A stretch of DNA of 64,000 nt from Neobacillus sp. PS3-12 (lineage in GTDB: Bacteria > Bacillota > Bacilli > Bacillales > Cytobacillaceae): assembly GCF_030915385.1 (NCBI RefSeq), contig NZ_CP133268.1, forward strand, positions 3,012,001-3,076,000. The letters are read 5' to 3'. Under the pieces are notes generated by a model that had not been told where the DNA came from, made no database searches, and saw only the letters and a list, made by a program, of their open reading frames with translations. Shown here one piece after another: positions 55,556 through 64,000 of the stretch (position 1 is the stretch's first letter; every line of letters begins with the position of its first letter). A program made the position numbers and the translations under genes.

Positions 55556-57085
55556 TTATATTGTAGCGAGTCTTGTCAACGCTTTCATATCAGACTTTAA
55601 ATTTTGATAGATCGATTTATAAACTTTGTAATAGTCATTATATTTTTCATGATTCTGTTGATTTGGCAAAATCTTTTGATCTAACACCTGCCACTTCTTC
55701 ACGTCTTCATAAGATAGAAGACCGGTTCCTATTCCTGCAAGCATTACATCCCCCATATTCGCTTCGACATCATGAATTGGACAGACCACTGGATAGCCTG
55801 TGACATCGGCAAAGATTTGTCTCCACAATTTTGACTTGGTGACCCCGCCAGCAAGCAGGATATATTCTCCGAATCTTTCTCCAGTTGTTTCCATCGCATC
55901 TCTTAAAGAAAATGCTACCGCTTCCAGAAAGGCACGATAAATATGCGCTTTTGTGTGTGCCAAAGAAAGCCCCACGATGGTTCCTTTTGCGTCAGAATCC
56001 CAAATCGGACTTCTTTCTCCCATAAAGTAAGGAAGGACAACCAACCCCTCGCTTCCAACTGGAATGTCCGCAGCCAGTTCATTTAAAACATCATAAGCAT
56101 TTTTCCCGCCCGCTTTTTCTGCTTCCAATTCAAATTGACACATTGTTTGACGGAACCATTTCACAATCGCTCCAGCTGTCGCTCCGCCGGCAAAATAATA
56201 GGAAAGTTTTTTTGCATCATATAAATAAGGCCAAACAATTAGATCCTTGCCTTTCACTGGTTTATCGGAAATTAAGGCTGCGCACATCGAAGTTCCAATA
56301 GCCGCCGCATAAATACCAGATTCAAATACACCAAGGCCGATATTGGCAGCACCGCAGTCAATACCACTGGCGATTACAGGCATTCCTTCCGAAAGGCCCA
56401 GCTCCAACGAGACTTCTTTTGTCAATCCTCCAACAATATCCGTTGATTCCACAATTTTATCTGGCATCAAGGACAGAGGAATTCCCATTGCATCCATCAT
56501 TTCTTTAGACCAGGTTCGTCTATTCATATCGAAAACTCCGCCGATATTTCCTGCAGAAGAATAATCAATCGCAATTTCTCCGGTCAGTTTATAAATCACA
56601 TAATCATTCGGCGGGAGAAAGAGCTTGGTCCTCTGCCAATTTTCCGGTTCGTGATTTTTCATCCATAACATTTTGGTATAACCGTAATAAGGGTCGGCAC
56701 CATTATGGGTAATTTCCTGAAGTTTTTCTTTTCCAATATGATTTAAGACCCATTGTGTTTCGGCTTCTGCTCTTCGGTCCATCCAAATCATGCAAGGCCT
56801 AACAGGTTCCATTTTTTCGTCCAATGGAATTCCCGAACCCCCATATAGCCCGCTAATGGCGATTCCACGGATTTTTTCGATAGGAATTTCTGACTTTTGT
56901 ACCGTGTTTTTAATCGATGTTTTCGTTGCATCAAGCCATACATCTGGCCACTGCTCTGCCCATAATGGCTTTGGTGTTAACACATCGTATTCTTGAAGAT
57001 CTTGAGCAATCAGATTGCCTTCTGTATCCATTAGGACCGTTTTGGTTCCGGATGTTCCGATATCTGTACCGAGTAAGTAATTCAT
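55556..57085 (-). CDS. FGGY-family carbohydrate kinase (xylulokinase-like)
   Basis: The 509 residues: LGTDIGTSGTKTVLMDTEGN (phosphate loop), QWPDVWLDATKTSIKNT, GIAISGLYGGSGIPLDE, WMDRRAEAE, GMPVIASGIDCGAANIGLGV, LLAGGVTKSKLWRQIFADVT. It phosphorylates a ketose. Next to a polyol dehydrogenase it most likely acts on xylulose or a similar ketopentose. RBS AGGAGGAAG. Exact sugar uncertain. Confidence 0.88.
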   Translation of the reverse strand: MNYLLGTDIGTSGTKTVLMDTEGNLIAQDLQEYDVLTPKPLWAEQWPDVWLDATKTSIKNTVQKSEIPIEKIRGIAISGLYGGSGIPLDEKMEPVRPCMIWMDRRAEAETQWVLNHIGKEKLQEITHNGADPYYGYTKMLWMKNHEPENWQRTKLFLPPNDYVIYKLTGEIAIDYSSAGNIGGVFDMNRRTWSKEMMDAMGIPLSLMPDKIVESTDIVGGLTKEVSLELGLSEGMPVIASGIDCGAANIGLGVFESGIYAAAIGTSMCAALISDKPVKGKDLIVWPYLYDAKKLSYYFAGGATAGAIVKWFRQTMCQFELEAEKAGGKNAYDVLNELAADIPVGSEGLVVLPYFMGERSPIWDSDAKGTIVGLSLAHTKAHIYRAFLEAVAFSLRDAMETTGERFGEYILLAGGVTKSKLWRQIFADVTGYPVVCPIHDVEANMGDVMLAGIGTGLLSYEDVKKWQVLDQKILPNQQNHEKYNDYYKVYKSIYQNLKSDMKALTRLATI

Positions 57086-57126
57086 AGAAGCTTCCTCCTA
57101 AAGAATTTTATTAATCTATTAGTCTA

Positions 57127-57903
57127 TTAAATACAAGTGAAAGCACCATCGATGACAAAGTCAGATCCTGTAGTAAAGCTGCTAGTATCTCCTGCTAAAT
57201 AAACGCAAATGGACTGAAGTTCTTCTGGTCTACCCATTCGGTGAAGCGGTGCCATTTCATTCCACTGTTTGATCAATGGCTGTAAGCTTGGAGAATTTAA
57301 GGTAAGTTCTGTTCCAATATATCCTGGACTGATACAATTTACCCGAACACTTCTTGATGCCCATTCTACTGCCAGCGATTTGGTTAACTGGATGACTCCT
57401 GCTTTGGAGGCATTGTACGAACACTGCGGCTGCGGCACATTCACAATATGTCCTGACATCGAAGCAGTATTAATAATCGAACCGCCACCTTGTTTTAACA
57501 TGACTTTTCCAGCTGCTTGGGCCGTTAGAAATACACCTGTAAGATTAATATCAATGACTTTTTTCCACTGTTCAAAGGTCATTTCCTCTGCCGAAACATT
57601 CAGGCAGATTCCAGCATTACAGAACGCAACATCTAAACGTCCAAAAACCTCGAGTACCTTTTCAATCATGGTATCAACATCTTCTGGGTTGGTAACATCT
57701 GCTTTAATCGCAATTGACTTAATCCCATTATTTTCTTCAAGCTCTTTTGAAGTCTTTGTGGCTTCCTCGATATCCAAGTCAACAATCGCTACGTCCGCTC
57801 CAGCTTCAGCGAAAGCGGTTGCAACACTTTTACCAATTCCCCTTGCCCCACCTGTTACAAAAATTTTCTTTCCGTCTAGTCTCATTTTTTCAATAATGCC
57901 CAT
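57127..57903 (-). CDS. SDR polyol dehydrogenase-like
   Basis: A classical SDR of 258 residues: NAD motif FVTGGARGIGKSVATAFAEA with an Asp in VDLD that favours NAD, NAG at CNAGIC, catalytic Ser in NTASMSG and YNASK, and PGYIGTEL. It resembles D-arabinitol, xylitol and sorbitol dehydrogenases. First gene of an operon with the kinase and transporter: polyol oxidation, then ketose phosphorylation. ATG 57903 is preferred because ATG 57912 abuts the AAAGG RBS. Confidence 0.86.
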   Translation of the reverse strand: MGIIEKMRLDGKKIFVTGGARGIGKSVATAFAEAGADVAIVDLDIEEATKTSKELEENNGIKSIAIKADVTNPEDVDTMIEKVLEVFGRLDVAFCNAGICLNVSAEEMTFEQWKKVIDINLTGVFLTAQAAGKVMLKQGGGSIINTASMSGHIVNVPQPQCSYNASKAGVIQLTKSLAVEWASRSVRVNCISPGYIGTELTLNSPSLQPLIKQWNEMAPLHRMGRPEELQSICVYLAGDTSSFTTGSDFVIDGAFTCI

Positions 57904-57927
57904 ATTTACCATCCTTTTTGTAAATAT

Positions 57928-57952
57928 ATTTTGTAAAACGATTTTATAAAAT
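57928..57952. promoter_or_regulatory. ROK repressor operator 1
   Basis: A 25-nt site made of two ATTTTRTAAAA units 2 nt apart, 25 nt before the SDR start. It is embedded in a larger palindrome whose 14-bp arms are TGTAAATATATTTT (57919-57932) and AAAATATATTTACA (57948-57961). It differs from operator 2 at only two positions. Confidence 0.65.
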
Positions 57953-58078
57953 ATATTTACATAATAAAACGTTTTTCTTTGATAGTCAATAAGATAAATT
58001 CGAAATTGACAGATACCTTCGGAACAACTGTGTTTGTATCAGTTTTTGTGATATATTAAAAAAAGATTAAATTAAATG

Positions 58079-58103
58079 ATTTTATAAAACTATTTTATAA
58101 AAT
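58079..58103. promoter_or_regulatory. ROK repressor operator 2
   Basis: ATTTTATAAAA, CT, ATTTTATAAAAT: a 25-nt near-copy of operator 1, directly upstream of the ROK regulator start, implying autoregulation. Confidence 0.65.
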
Positions 58104-58114
58104 GAGGTATTTTC

Positions 58115-59242
58115 ATGGAAAATAGCATCACATTTAAAGATATAAAAAAAGGCAACTACTCATCGATCTACCATCTCATTTATAAAAATGAGAAGCTTTC
58201 TAAACAAGAGATTGCCAATCAACTTCAATTGAGTTTACCAACTGTAACTCAGAATCTAGTTCGCTTGGAAAAAGAAAAGCTGATAGAGAAGAGTGGACAG
58301 TTTGAATCTTCCGTTGGCAGGAGAGCAGCTGCTTATTCTATCTGCCCTCGGGCTCGTATCAGCATTGGGGTAGAGATTCAGAAAAAGACTGTCCAAATTC
58401 TAGCCATAGATTTGCTTGGTCAGGCCTTTCAGCAAGAGAGACTAATGATGAATTATGCATATGAAGAGCGTTATTTCAAAGCGTTAAGTGAGGTTGTCAA
58501 GTCTTTTATAACATCTCTTGATGTGACACAAGAGCAGGTTCTAGGTATTGGCTTTGCCGTACAAGGATTAACATCCAATGACGGAAAAAAAATCACTTAC
58601 GGAAAAATATTGATCTCTACAGGGTTAGATATTGAAATGTTTTCACAGTATCTTCCTTATAGATGTATGTTTTTACATGATGCCAAGTGTGCGGCAACAA
58701 CAGAGTTGTGGGTAAGAAATGATATTGGCGATGCGGTCTATCTATCGATTGGTCCGCACCTTGGGGGTGCGATTATCATAAATAATCAAATTTATATGGG
58801 AAAAGAAGGTCATGGTGGAACGGTCGAACATATGACGATTAATACTGATGGTCCTACTTGTTACTGCGGGAAGAAAGGATGCATGGAGACATATAGCTCT
58901 TTGAATGCGCTTCTAGAGGAAGATGAATCCCTAGATTTCTTCTTCCAACAGTTACGTTCCGGTATCTCTTCTTATGTGAAGAGGTGGAATTCCTTTTTAG
59001 ACCATTTAGCCATTTCGATCAACAACATCCATCTTGTCCTGAACAGAGAATTTATTCTTGGTGGCCATCTATCTCCCTACTTAACGGAAGAAGATATTAA
59101 AACTCTTCATGAAAAGGTCAATGAAAAAACGGCATTTCCTAGCAATGATCCATTTATTTATATCAGCCGTTCACCGGTAAATGGAGTAGTACCTATAGGC
59201 GCCGCTATACCATTTGTTCAATCATTTTTGAATGAAATTTAA
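58115..59242 (+). CDS. ROK-family transcriptional repressor (XylR/NagC type)
   Basis: N-terminal winged helix (LIYKNEKLSKQEIANQLQLS, LPTVTQNLVRLEKEKLI) plus a ROK sugar-binding domain with the zinc motif CYCGKKGCMETYSS and GGAIIINNQIYMGKEGHGG. 375 residues is a normal length. It is divergent from the polyol operon with paired operators, so its inducer is probably the polyol or ketose. The kinase motif of true ROK kinases is not conserved. Confidence 0.9.
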   Translation: MENSITFKDIKKGNYSSIYHLIYKNEKLSKQEIANQLQLSLPTVTQNLVRLEKEKLIEKSGQFESSVGRRAAAYSICPRARISIGVEIQKKTVQILAIDLLGQAFQQERLMMNYAYEERYFKALSEVVKSFITSLDVTQEQVLGIGFAVQGLTSNDGKKITYGKILISTGLDIEMFSQYLPYRCMFLHDAKCAATTELWVRNDIGDAVYLSIGPHLGGAIIINNQIYMGKEGHGGTVEHMTINTDGPTCYCGKKGCMETYSSLNALLEEDESLDFFFQQLRSGISSYVKRWNSFLDHLAISINNIHLVLNREFILGGHLSPYLTEEDIKTLHEKVNEKTAFPSNDPFIYISRSPVNGVVPIGAAIPFVQSFLNEI

Positions 59243-59334
59243 CTGAGCATGGTTCGAAGAAAGGCAACTAACTCTTTGTGATTTTAATTGAATAAAGTGA
59301 AGAGGCTTTTATTAAAAGTAAAAGCTACCAAGTG

Positions 59335-59375
59335 AGAAACCGTTCAAACTACTTAGTATGAACGGTTTCTTTTTT
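59335..59375 (+). terminator. terminator of ROK repressor gene
   Basis: AGAAACCGTTCA (59335-59346) pairs with TGAACGGTTTCT (59359-59370), then TTTTT. Confidence 0.9.
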
Positions 59376-59480
59376 GTTTATTAATGAACTGGGAGTAGAA
59401 ACCTCACTGTTAGTATAAAATGTACATAGTAAATAAATATTTATTATAATGTTGAATTTATATTGATTTGTTTTGAATAT

Positions 59481-59498
59481 AGTAATAATATTATTACT
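59481..59498. promoter_or_regulatory. MarR operator
   Basis: AGTAATAATATTATTACT is a perfect 18-bp palindrome 21 nt before the marR start codon, the expected size and place for MarR autoregulation. Confidence 0.6.
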
Positions 59499-59519
59499 GT
59501 TATCAAAGGGGATGTAGTA

Positions 59520-59954
59520 ATGATAAATGAGGAAATTGCTAAAGAGTACATTGCGTTAATACCAAATTTATTTATTAGCTTTAAGGAGTTAAACAAAGAT
59601 GCTTCCGAATTAACTCATATTCAGAATCACGTAATAGAGTTTTTATATATGCAACAAAGAGCATTGAATATCAAGGAAATCAGCAAAGGGTTGGGTATTA
59701 CAAAGCAACAGCTAACAAATGTTATTAGTGATTTGCAATTGGGTGGGTACTTGGTTAAAGTGCCTGATACTAAAGACAAACGTGCAGTGCAAGTTTTGAT
59801 CACACCAAAAGGTAAAGAAATCCAACAAAAAAAATGGACTGAGATCTATCAAAAATTCACAAGTAACTTATCGAAATTAACGGATGAAGAGAAACTGGAT
59901 ATAGCCTTTTCTCTTCATAAAGTAAACGTTCTATTAAAAAAGATGGAGGGATAA
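59520..59954 (+). CDS. MarR-family regulator
   Basis: The 144-residue winged-helix protein shows IEFLYMQQRALNIKEISKGL, GITKQQLTNVISDLQLGGYL, KVPDTKDKRAVQVLITPKGK (the DxRxxxxxLT wing). ATG 59520, with AAAGGGG upstream, is chosen over the upstream frame at 59463, which runs through the palindrome. One base separates it from the hydrolase-like gene. Confidence 0.88.
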   Translation: MINEEIAKEYIALIPNLFISFKELNKDASELTHIQNHVIEFLYMQQRALNIKEISKGLGITKQQLTNVISDLQLGGYLVKVPDTKDKRAVQVLITPKGKEIQQKKWTEIYQKFTSNLSKLTDEEKLDIAFSLHKVNVLLKKMEG

Positions 59955-59955
59955 T

Positions 59956-60936
59956 ATGAGCCAAAGAGAACTATCTGGATTAACCTTTGGAATTTATCCA
60001 TTAAGTGTGGCAGGAACACCTTTTGGGCTGGCTCAAGGCCCAGAGGATAATTATGAAAAGATTCAAATAGCAATACGTGATCTTAAAGGTGATTCAAAAA
60101 AGCTATTTTCAAGAAACTATCTCATTTATTCAAAGAAATGGGAAGAAAAAATGTTAGCACGTGCAGAGCAGTATCTTGATGCTGGTTTATTAGAAGATGT
60201 GACCTTGGGGGTTGGTGATTGGACGGACGAACAGGAAACAGAAATAGATATTTTTAATTGGCTTGAATTTATTCGAAATGTTATTACTATACACGGCTCT
60301 CGTTTGACCTCTCTGCAAATAACAAACGAACCTAATCTATCCTTTATGGAAGGTTCAAAACCGTATATCATGCAAGCCCTTGTGGAAGGAGTTATTACAG
60401 CAAAACAAGAAGCCAAGAAGCTCAATCTACCATTAAAGATTGGGTTCGGTTCGGTTCCTGAAAGTCAGGCGGCGGTTCCTCATTTTTGGGAAAACCTTGC
60501 TAAGGCAGGTGGGGAATTATTTTTAGATTCCGTTGATTTTGTTGGACATAATTTTTATGTGGATGTATTCGATGAACAGCCAATAGATTTAAAGGACATA
60601 CCGACCTCAGTTGAACGTACGCTTCGGAATCTAAGAGAAATACATCTTCGCACTGCTGGGATCCCTTCATCAGTTCCTATACGAGTTACAGAAAATGGAT
60701 GGCCAACTGGAAAGAATCCTATTACTAATAGACAGAGATCCTATGAGGACCAATCAAAAATTCTTGAAGTCATTATTCAAACGATTTATAAATTGCGTTC
60801 GGAACTTACTATCTCACATTATGAACTATTTGGTCTCCGAGATGCAGATAGTAATAAAGAGGACTTATTCCATCAATATGGAATTATGCGGGATGATTAC
60901 TCTCCTAACCGGCTTATTTTATATTCAAAAAGTTAA
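59956..60936 (+). CDS. glycoside hydrolase-like TIM-barrel protein
   Basis: The 326 residues have no signal peptide. Clan GH-A features: SLQITNEPNLSFMEG (Asn-Glu acid/base pair) and IRVTENGWPTGK (second Glu, nucleophile), with HYELFGLRDADS as a late barrel strand. It is intracellular, so the substrate would be a small imported glycoside. GGAGGG precedes the ATG inside the marR stop region, so the MarR protein and its ligand may be linked to this substrate. Family number not assigned. Confidence 0.75.
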   Translation: MSQRELSGLTFGIYPLSVAGTPFGLAQGPEDNYEKIQIAIRDLKGDSKKLFSRNYLIYSKKWEEKMLARAEQYLDAGLLEDVTLGVGDWTDEQETEIDIFNWLEFIRNVITIHGSRLTSLQITNEPNLSFMEGSKPYIMQALVEGVITAKQEAKKLNLPLKIGFGSVPESQAAVPHFWENLAKAGGELFLDSVDFVGHNFYVDVFDEQPIDLKDIPTSVERTLRNLREIHLRTAGIPSSVPIRVTENGWPTGKNPITNRQRSYEDQSKILEVIIQTIYKLRSELTISHYELFGLRDADSNKEDLFHQYGIMRDDYSPNRLILYSKS

Positions 60937-60970
60937 TTCAAGAGCTGGGAGAATGAAAAGAGACGAAGAA

Positions 60971-61004
60971 GAAGCAGGAACCCAATAAGGGTTCCTGCTT
61001 CTTT
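60971..61004. terminator. strong terminator
   Basis: GAAGCAGGAACCC (60971-60983) pairs with GGGTTCCTGCTTC (60989-61001) and is followed by TTTT. It sits between the convergent hydrolase and bcrC genes. Confidence 0.9.
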
Positions 61005-61065
61005 TAATATTTGTACTCCAAAACTGAACTAACTACCAAAAGGTGTTTTTGTATTTGAATTCCTT

Positions 61066-61647
61066 TTATTTTGAAATACCTTGTTCGTTTTTGGGTACCA
61101 ATGGAATTCGATTGTAGATGGTGATAACAACACGACCAATTGGTGCAAAAACTGATTGCATTGCAAAAACAAGTCCACTTACTACCAGTGATACGATGAT
61201 ACTTGCTAGTACATCAAATGGATAATGGTTTCCTACATATACACGGGAAATCCCTGTACATAGCGCAAACAAAAGCATACCAATTCCAATCTTACGATGC
61301 TTTCGCCATAATATCGCTAAAGCAATTGAAAATGTCCCCGTTGCATGATCACTAGGAAACGAAGAATCCTTTACGTGCTGAACCAGAAGATTCACATGGT
61401 GGGTCACAAATGGACGATTCTCATAAAAGATATGACCTAAAATAAAATTAATAACCAAACCTATCACAGCAGTTATGACTGCATTTACAACTGTATATTT
61501 TTCTTTTTCTTTGCCCAAAAACCACATTAAAAGCAAAACCAGTGCAAAAAACGGAAATGCAAATTGGGTAAAGAAAACCATTAATCCGTCTAAAAAAGGC
61601 TGATGGCCTGCATTATGATTAATTGCTTGAAATATTTCGTAATTCAT
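61066..61647 (-). CDS. bcrC: undecaprenyl-diphosphatase, PAP2 family (BcrC type)
   Basis: The 193 residues have five to six membrane segments and the PAP2 phosphatase triad: KxxxxxxRP-like IFYENRPF, PSDHATGTFSIAL and SRVYVGNHYPFDVLAS. This is the BcrC/YwoA form that recycles the cell-wall lipid carrier and gives bacitracin tolerance. GTGAGGGG lies before the ATG. Monocistronic. Confidence 0.9.
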   Translation of the reverse strand: MNYEIFQAINHNAGHQPFLDGLMVFFTQFAFPFFALVLLLMWFLGKEKEKYTVVNAVITAVIGLVINFILGHIFYENRPFVTHHVNLLVQHVKDSSFPSDHATGTFSIALAILWRKHRKIGIGMLLFALCTGISRVYVGNHYPFDVLASIIVSLVVSGLVFAMQSVFAPIGRVVITIYNRIPLVPKNEQGISK

Positions 61648-61818
61648 TTCGACCCCTCACTTCTATTTGAACTTTTGATGTCTATCATCTATTTAATCAA
61701 GGCTCTTGCCATAAAAATGACAAAAATAAGTATAGCAAAATAAATCTTATTGTTCACTAAGAAAAATCTTAAGAATTTCTTAAGACGGAAAATGTATTGC
61801 TTCCAAGCTTTAATAATA

Positions 61819-62436
61819 CTACGCTGATTTCTTCCTGCTTTTAAGTACTTTTACAGCTAAAAATACTAATATAAAGAACACAATAGCTGCAACAACGTAT
61901 GCGATAGGGTGTAAGAAGTTTTGTATATGATCCCAATTGTTGCCTAGTACATATCCTACGTAAGTTAGGATTGAAGACCAAATTACACTACCAATGGCAG
62001 TGTAGATTAAAAATTTACTGAGAGACATTCGTGCAATTCCGGCAGGTAAAGAAATAAAAGTACGAATAGCTGGTAAAATACGTGAAACAAAAACCGTGAT
62101 TTCACCACGTTTATCAAACCATTTTTCAGCAGATTCTAAATGTTTTTTTGATAGGAATACATATTTTCCAAAGCGGTCGATGAATCTTTTTCCACCCCAA
62201 AGCCCAACCACATATGCAATTAAAGATCCGATGATATTACCAAGAGTTCCAATTACAATAACTCCAATAATATTTAAATGGCCTGTTGAAACTAAATAGC
62301 CACCAAAAGGCATAATCACTTCACTGGGAATGGGGATACAGGCACTTTCCAAAACCATTCCTAAAAGGATCCCCCAATATCCAATGGAATTGATCCAGTT
62401 TATTGCTATGTCTCCCAATTGATGTAAGATACTCAC
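61819..62436 (-). CDS. DedA-family membrane protein
   Basis: The 205 residues have four to five membrane segments: LESACIPIPSEVIMPFGGYL (re-entrant ESxxxPxPxE motif), FDKRGEITVFVSRILPAIRT (R-P-x-R region), FISLPAGIARMSLSKFLIYT. DedA proteins act in lipid carrier recycling and membrane homeostasis, a notable match with the neighbouring BcrC. GTG start with AAGGGTGAG. Confidence 0.9.
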   Translation of the reverse strand: MSILHQLGDIAINWINSIGYWGILLGMVLESACIPIPSEVIMPFGGYLVSTGHLNIIGVIVIGTLGNIIGSLIAYVVGLWGGKRFIDRFGKYVFLSKKHLESAEKWFDKRGEITVFVSRILPAIRTFISLPAGIARMSLSKFLIYTAIGSVIWSSILTYVGYVLGNNWDHIQNFLHPIAYVVAAIVFFILVFLAVKVLKSRKKSA

Positions 62437-62815
62437 TTTAAACTCACCCTTATATACTTTTTTGTAAAAATCTTTGACAATACTATATAACAGTTTGCCA
62501 TAATAAATGCATTTTGCAACTTAGTAATTTATTAAGTTTTTCTTAATTTATTAACTTAAATAGAAAAAACCCCAATTCAGGGTTTTACATTGGGGGGCAA
62601 CATTATAGTTCCTTTTTAGGGTAAGTACCAATATTTTCATTTGCTTAATTACTGAAAATTTATAACTAAAATGTACGATAAGCCTATTAATATCAAAATT
62701 TAGAACTTAATAGACACTTAAGATACATTTAATTAATTCTTAATAAATAAAGATAAATATTATATTATAGTTAAATTTGTTGATTTTATTGAGTAAAACA
62801 GAAAGGAAGTTATGA
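62437..62815. other. intergenic, divergent promoter region
   Basis: A small hairpin AAAACCC/GGGTTTT lies at 62566-62586. No gene is seen. Both dedA and the membrane protein are transcribed outward. Confidence 0.4.
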
Positions 62816-64000
62816 ATGCAACAAGCAGATCAAAATAAATTGAAAATATTACTTAACAAGGTACCAGAAGTGACTATTTTTTTCTGGATCATCAAAATTT
62901 TATGCACCACAGTGGGTGAAACATTTGCCGATTTTTTGAATTTCAACCTTGGATTTGGATTAACTAACACTACCATCATTATGGGAGTAGCATTTTTTAT
63001 TCTATTATTTTTTCAAATTAGAGCCACGAAATACGTTCCAGGCATCTATTGGACAACGGTTGTACTTATAAGCGTTTTTGGAACTTTGGTAACTGATAAT
63101 TTAACAGATGGTATGGGTGTACCTCTTGAACTTAGTACAGCTGTTTTCTCCGTGCTGCTAGGATTAACTTTTTTGTTTTGGTACCTTAGTGAAAAAACAC
63201 TGTCGATTCACTCGATTTTCACAAGAAAAAGAGAAGTTTTCTATTGGCTCACCATTCTTTTCACATTTGCACTGGGTACTGCGGTAGGAGATTTATATTC
63301 CGAACAACTTGGTCTTGGGTATCTTAACACAGGAATTACAGTCATTATTATCATAGCTTGTATATTCTTTGCATGGAAATTAAAACTTGATGGGGTACTA
63401 GCATTTTGGATTGCCTATATTTTGACTCGCCCGCTTGGAGCATCTTTAGGAGATTTCCTTTCTCAACCAAAGGTTAACGGTGGGATTGGTTTGGGTACAA
63501 CCTTGACTAGTGTCATTTTCCTACTAGCTATTTTAGCGATAATTGTTTTTCTTGCGGTTTCAAAAATTGATATAAATGCAAAGAGTAAAACAGCACAAAC
63601 TGACCAAACAAATGGAAATAAGAAAAATGTAATAACCCAAACCATAGTGGCACTGTGTGTTTTCTTAGTTGTTGGTATTGGGGGTTATGTGTGGAGGAGT
63701 AATAATATAGTATCTAAAAATGTTTCTTCACAAGCTACATTAGGTGGAGAATTATCTGGCTTTATTAAAATCGAAAATGACATGTTAACAGATGTAAACT
63801 CCAAAAACTACACTTCAGCTAAAAAAAGTGCTGACGATTTGGAACATCAATGGGACACATCCGAAGCGAAGCTTAGAAAAATCGATGGCACCACATGGAC
63901 GAAAATCGATGGCACAATTGACATTGTGTTAGCAGCTGCTCGTTCGGCCAATCCTGATGCCAGCAAGTGTCAAGCGGCATTAAATAATTCACTCAGTGTG
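62816..64000 (+). CDS. COG4705-like integral membrane protein with C-terminal helical domain, 3'-partial
   Basis: The frame opens at ATG 62816 (AAAGGAAG upstream) and stays open for 395 codons to the window end. Residues 1-260 contain repeated units with VPEVTIFFWIIKILCTTVGE, FADFLNFNLGFGLTNT, GTAVGDLYSEQLGLGYLNTG, the COG4705 (predicted efflux-related) pattern of TxGE/D...L..GLG. A Lys-rich linker, one more membrane segment (about 275-300) and an outward helical region follow. Substrate unknown. Confidence 0.75.
   Translation, partial: MQQADQNKLKILLNKVPEVTIFFWIIKILCTTVGETFADFLNFNLGFGLTNTTIIMGVAFFILLFFQIRATKYVPGIYWTTVVLISVFGTLVTDNLTDGMGVPLELSTAVFSVLLGLTFLFWYLSEKTLSIHSIFTRKREVFYWLTILFTFALGTAVGDLYSEQLGLGYLNTGITVIIIIACIFFAWKLKLDGVLAFWIAYILTRPLGASLGDFLSQPKVNGGIGLGTTLTSVIFLLAILAIIVFLAVSKIDINAKSKTAQTDQTNGNKKNVITQTIVALCVFLVVGIGGYVWRSNNIVSKNVSSQATLGGELSGFIKIENDMLTDVNSKNYTSAKKSADDLEHQWDTSEAKLRKIDGTTWTKIDGTIDIVLAAARSANPDASKCQAALNNSLSV

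Overview
The window comes from a low-GC, endospore-forming Bacillaceae chromosome (Bacillus/Neobacillus/Peribacillus type). The evidence is GerA/B/C-type germinant-receptor genes, CotF-like and DUF3231 coat-type proteins, strong AGGAGG ribosome binding sites, TTG and GTG starts, a BcrC-type phosphatase, and AT-rich intergenic DNA with classic rho-independent terminators. No rRNA, tRNA, CRISPR array, prophage or insertion sequence was recognised. The gene content is catabolic, regulatory and accessory, with much gene debris.

Layout. 0-6.3 kb: end of a flavin monooxygenase-like gene, an mnmA fragment, a DUF3231 gene and a degraded germinant-receptor operon. 6.3-13.9 kb: electrophile/redox genes (OsmC, HxlR, DJ-1, VOC, thioredoxin, LLM oxidoreductase, SDR, TetR, YhfP), several carrying single lesions. 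14-28.1 kb: a catabolic block headed by an IclR regulator. It holds two paralogous modules (amidohydrolase-2, Rieske ferredoxin, MHS-type transporter), an iron alcohol dehydrogenase, an aldehyde dehydrogenase, a CynX-type transporter and a KdaD-like FAH protein. A 19-bp palindrome TAGTGAATNWCATTCACTA occurs before iclR and before both amidohydrolases. 28.1-34.1 kb: debris, a BenE transporter with an XRE-cupin regulator, a Yellow/MRJP-like beta-propeller protein, coat proteins and an ADH fragment.

34.3-53.7 kb is the most interesting part: a sugar locus with two TIM-barrel isomerase/epimerase-like enzymes, two Gfo/Idh oxidoreductases, a ROK sugar kinase, a complete sugar ABC importer, a polyol-type MFS transporter, a LytTR response regulator and three LacI-type regulators. 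The enzyme set fits the LgdA/LgdB1/LgdB2/LgdC route that turns levoglucosan into glucose, with the ROK kinase capturing the glucose. One LacI regulator (37870-39939) carries a second sugar-binding domain homologous to the locus's own ABC binding protein. Two operator families run through the locus: an ATTTRCGCAAATAT-type site just downstream of four sigma-A promoters, and a TGTAATCGATTACA-type site.

54-59.3 kb is a polyol dehydrogenase / FGGY kinase / GPH transporter operon divergent from a ROK repressor, with near-identical 25-bp operators at both promoters. 59.4-64 kb holds a MarR/glycoside-hydrolase-like pair, BcrC, DedA and the start of a COG4705-like membrane protein.

Six frameshifts in this window fall at or within a few bases of CCGG (five of six read ACCGG on the coding strand). 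Some apparent pseudogenes may therefore be sequencing artefacts at a modified site rather than real decay.
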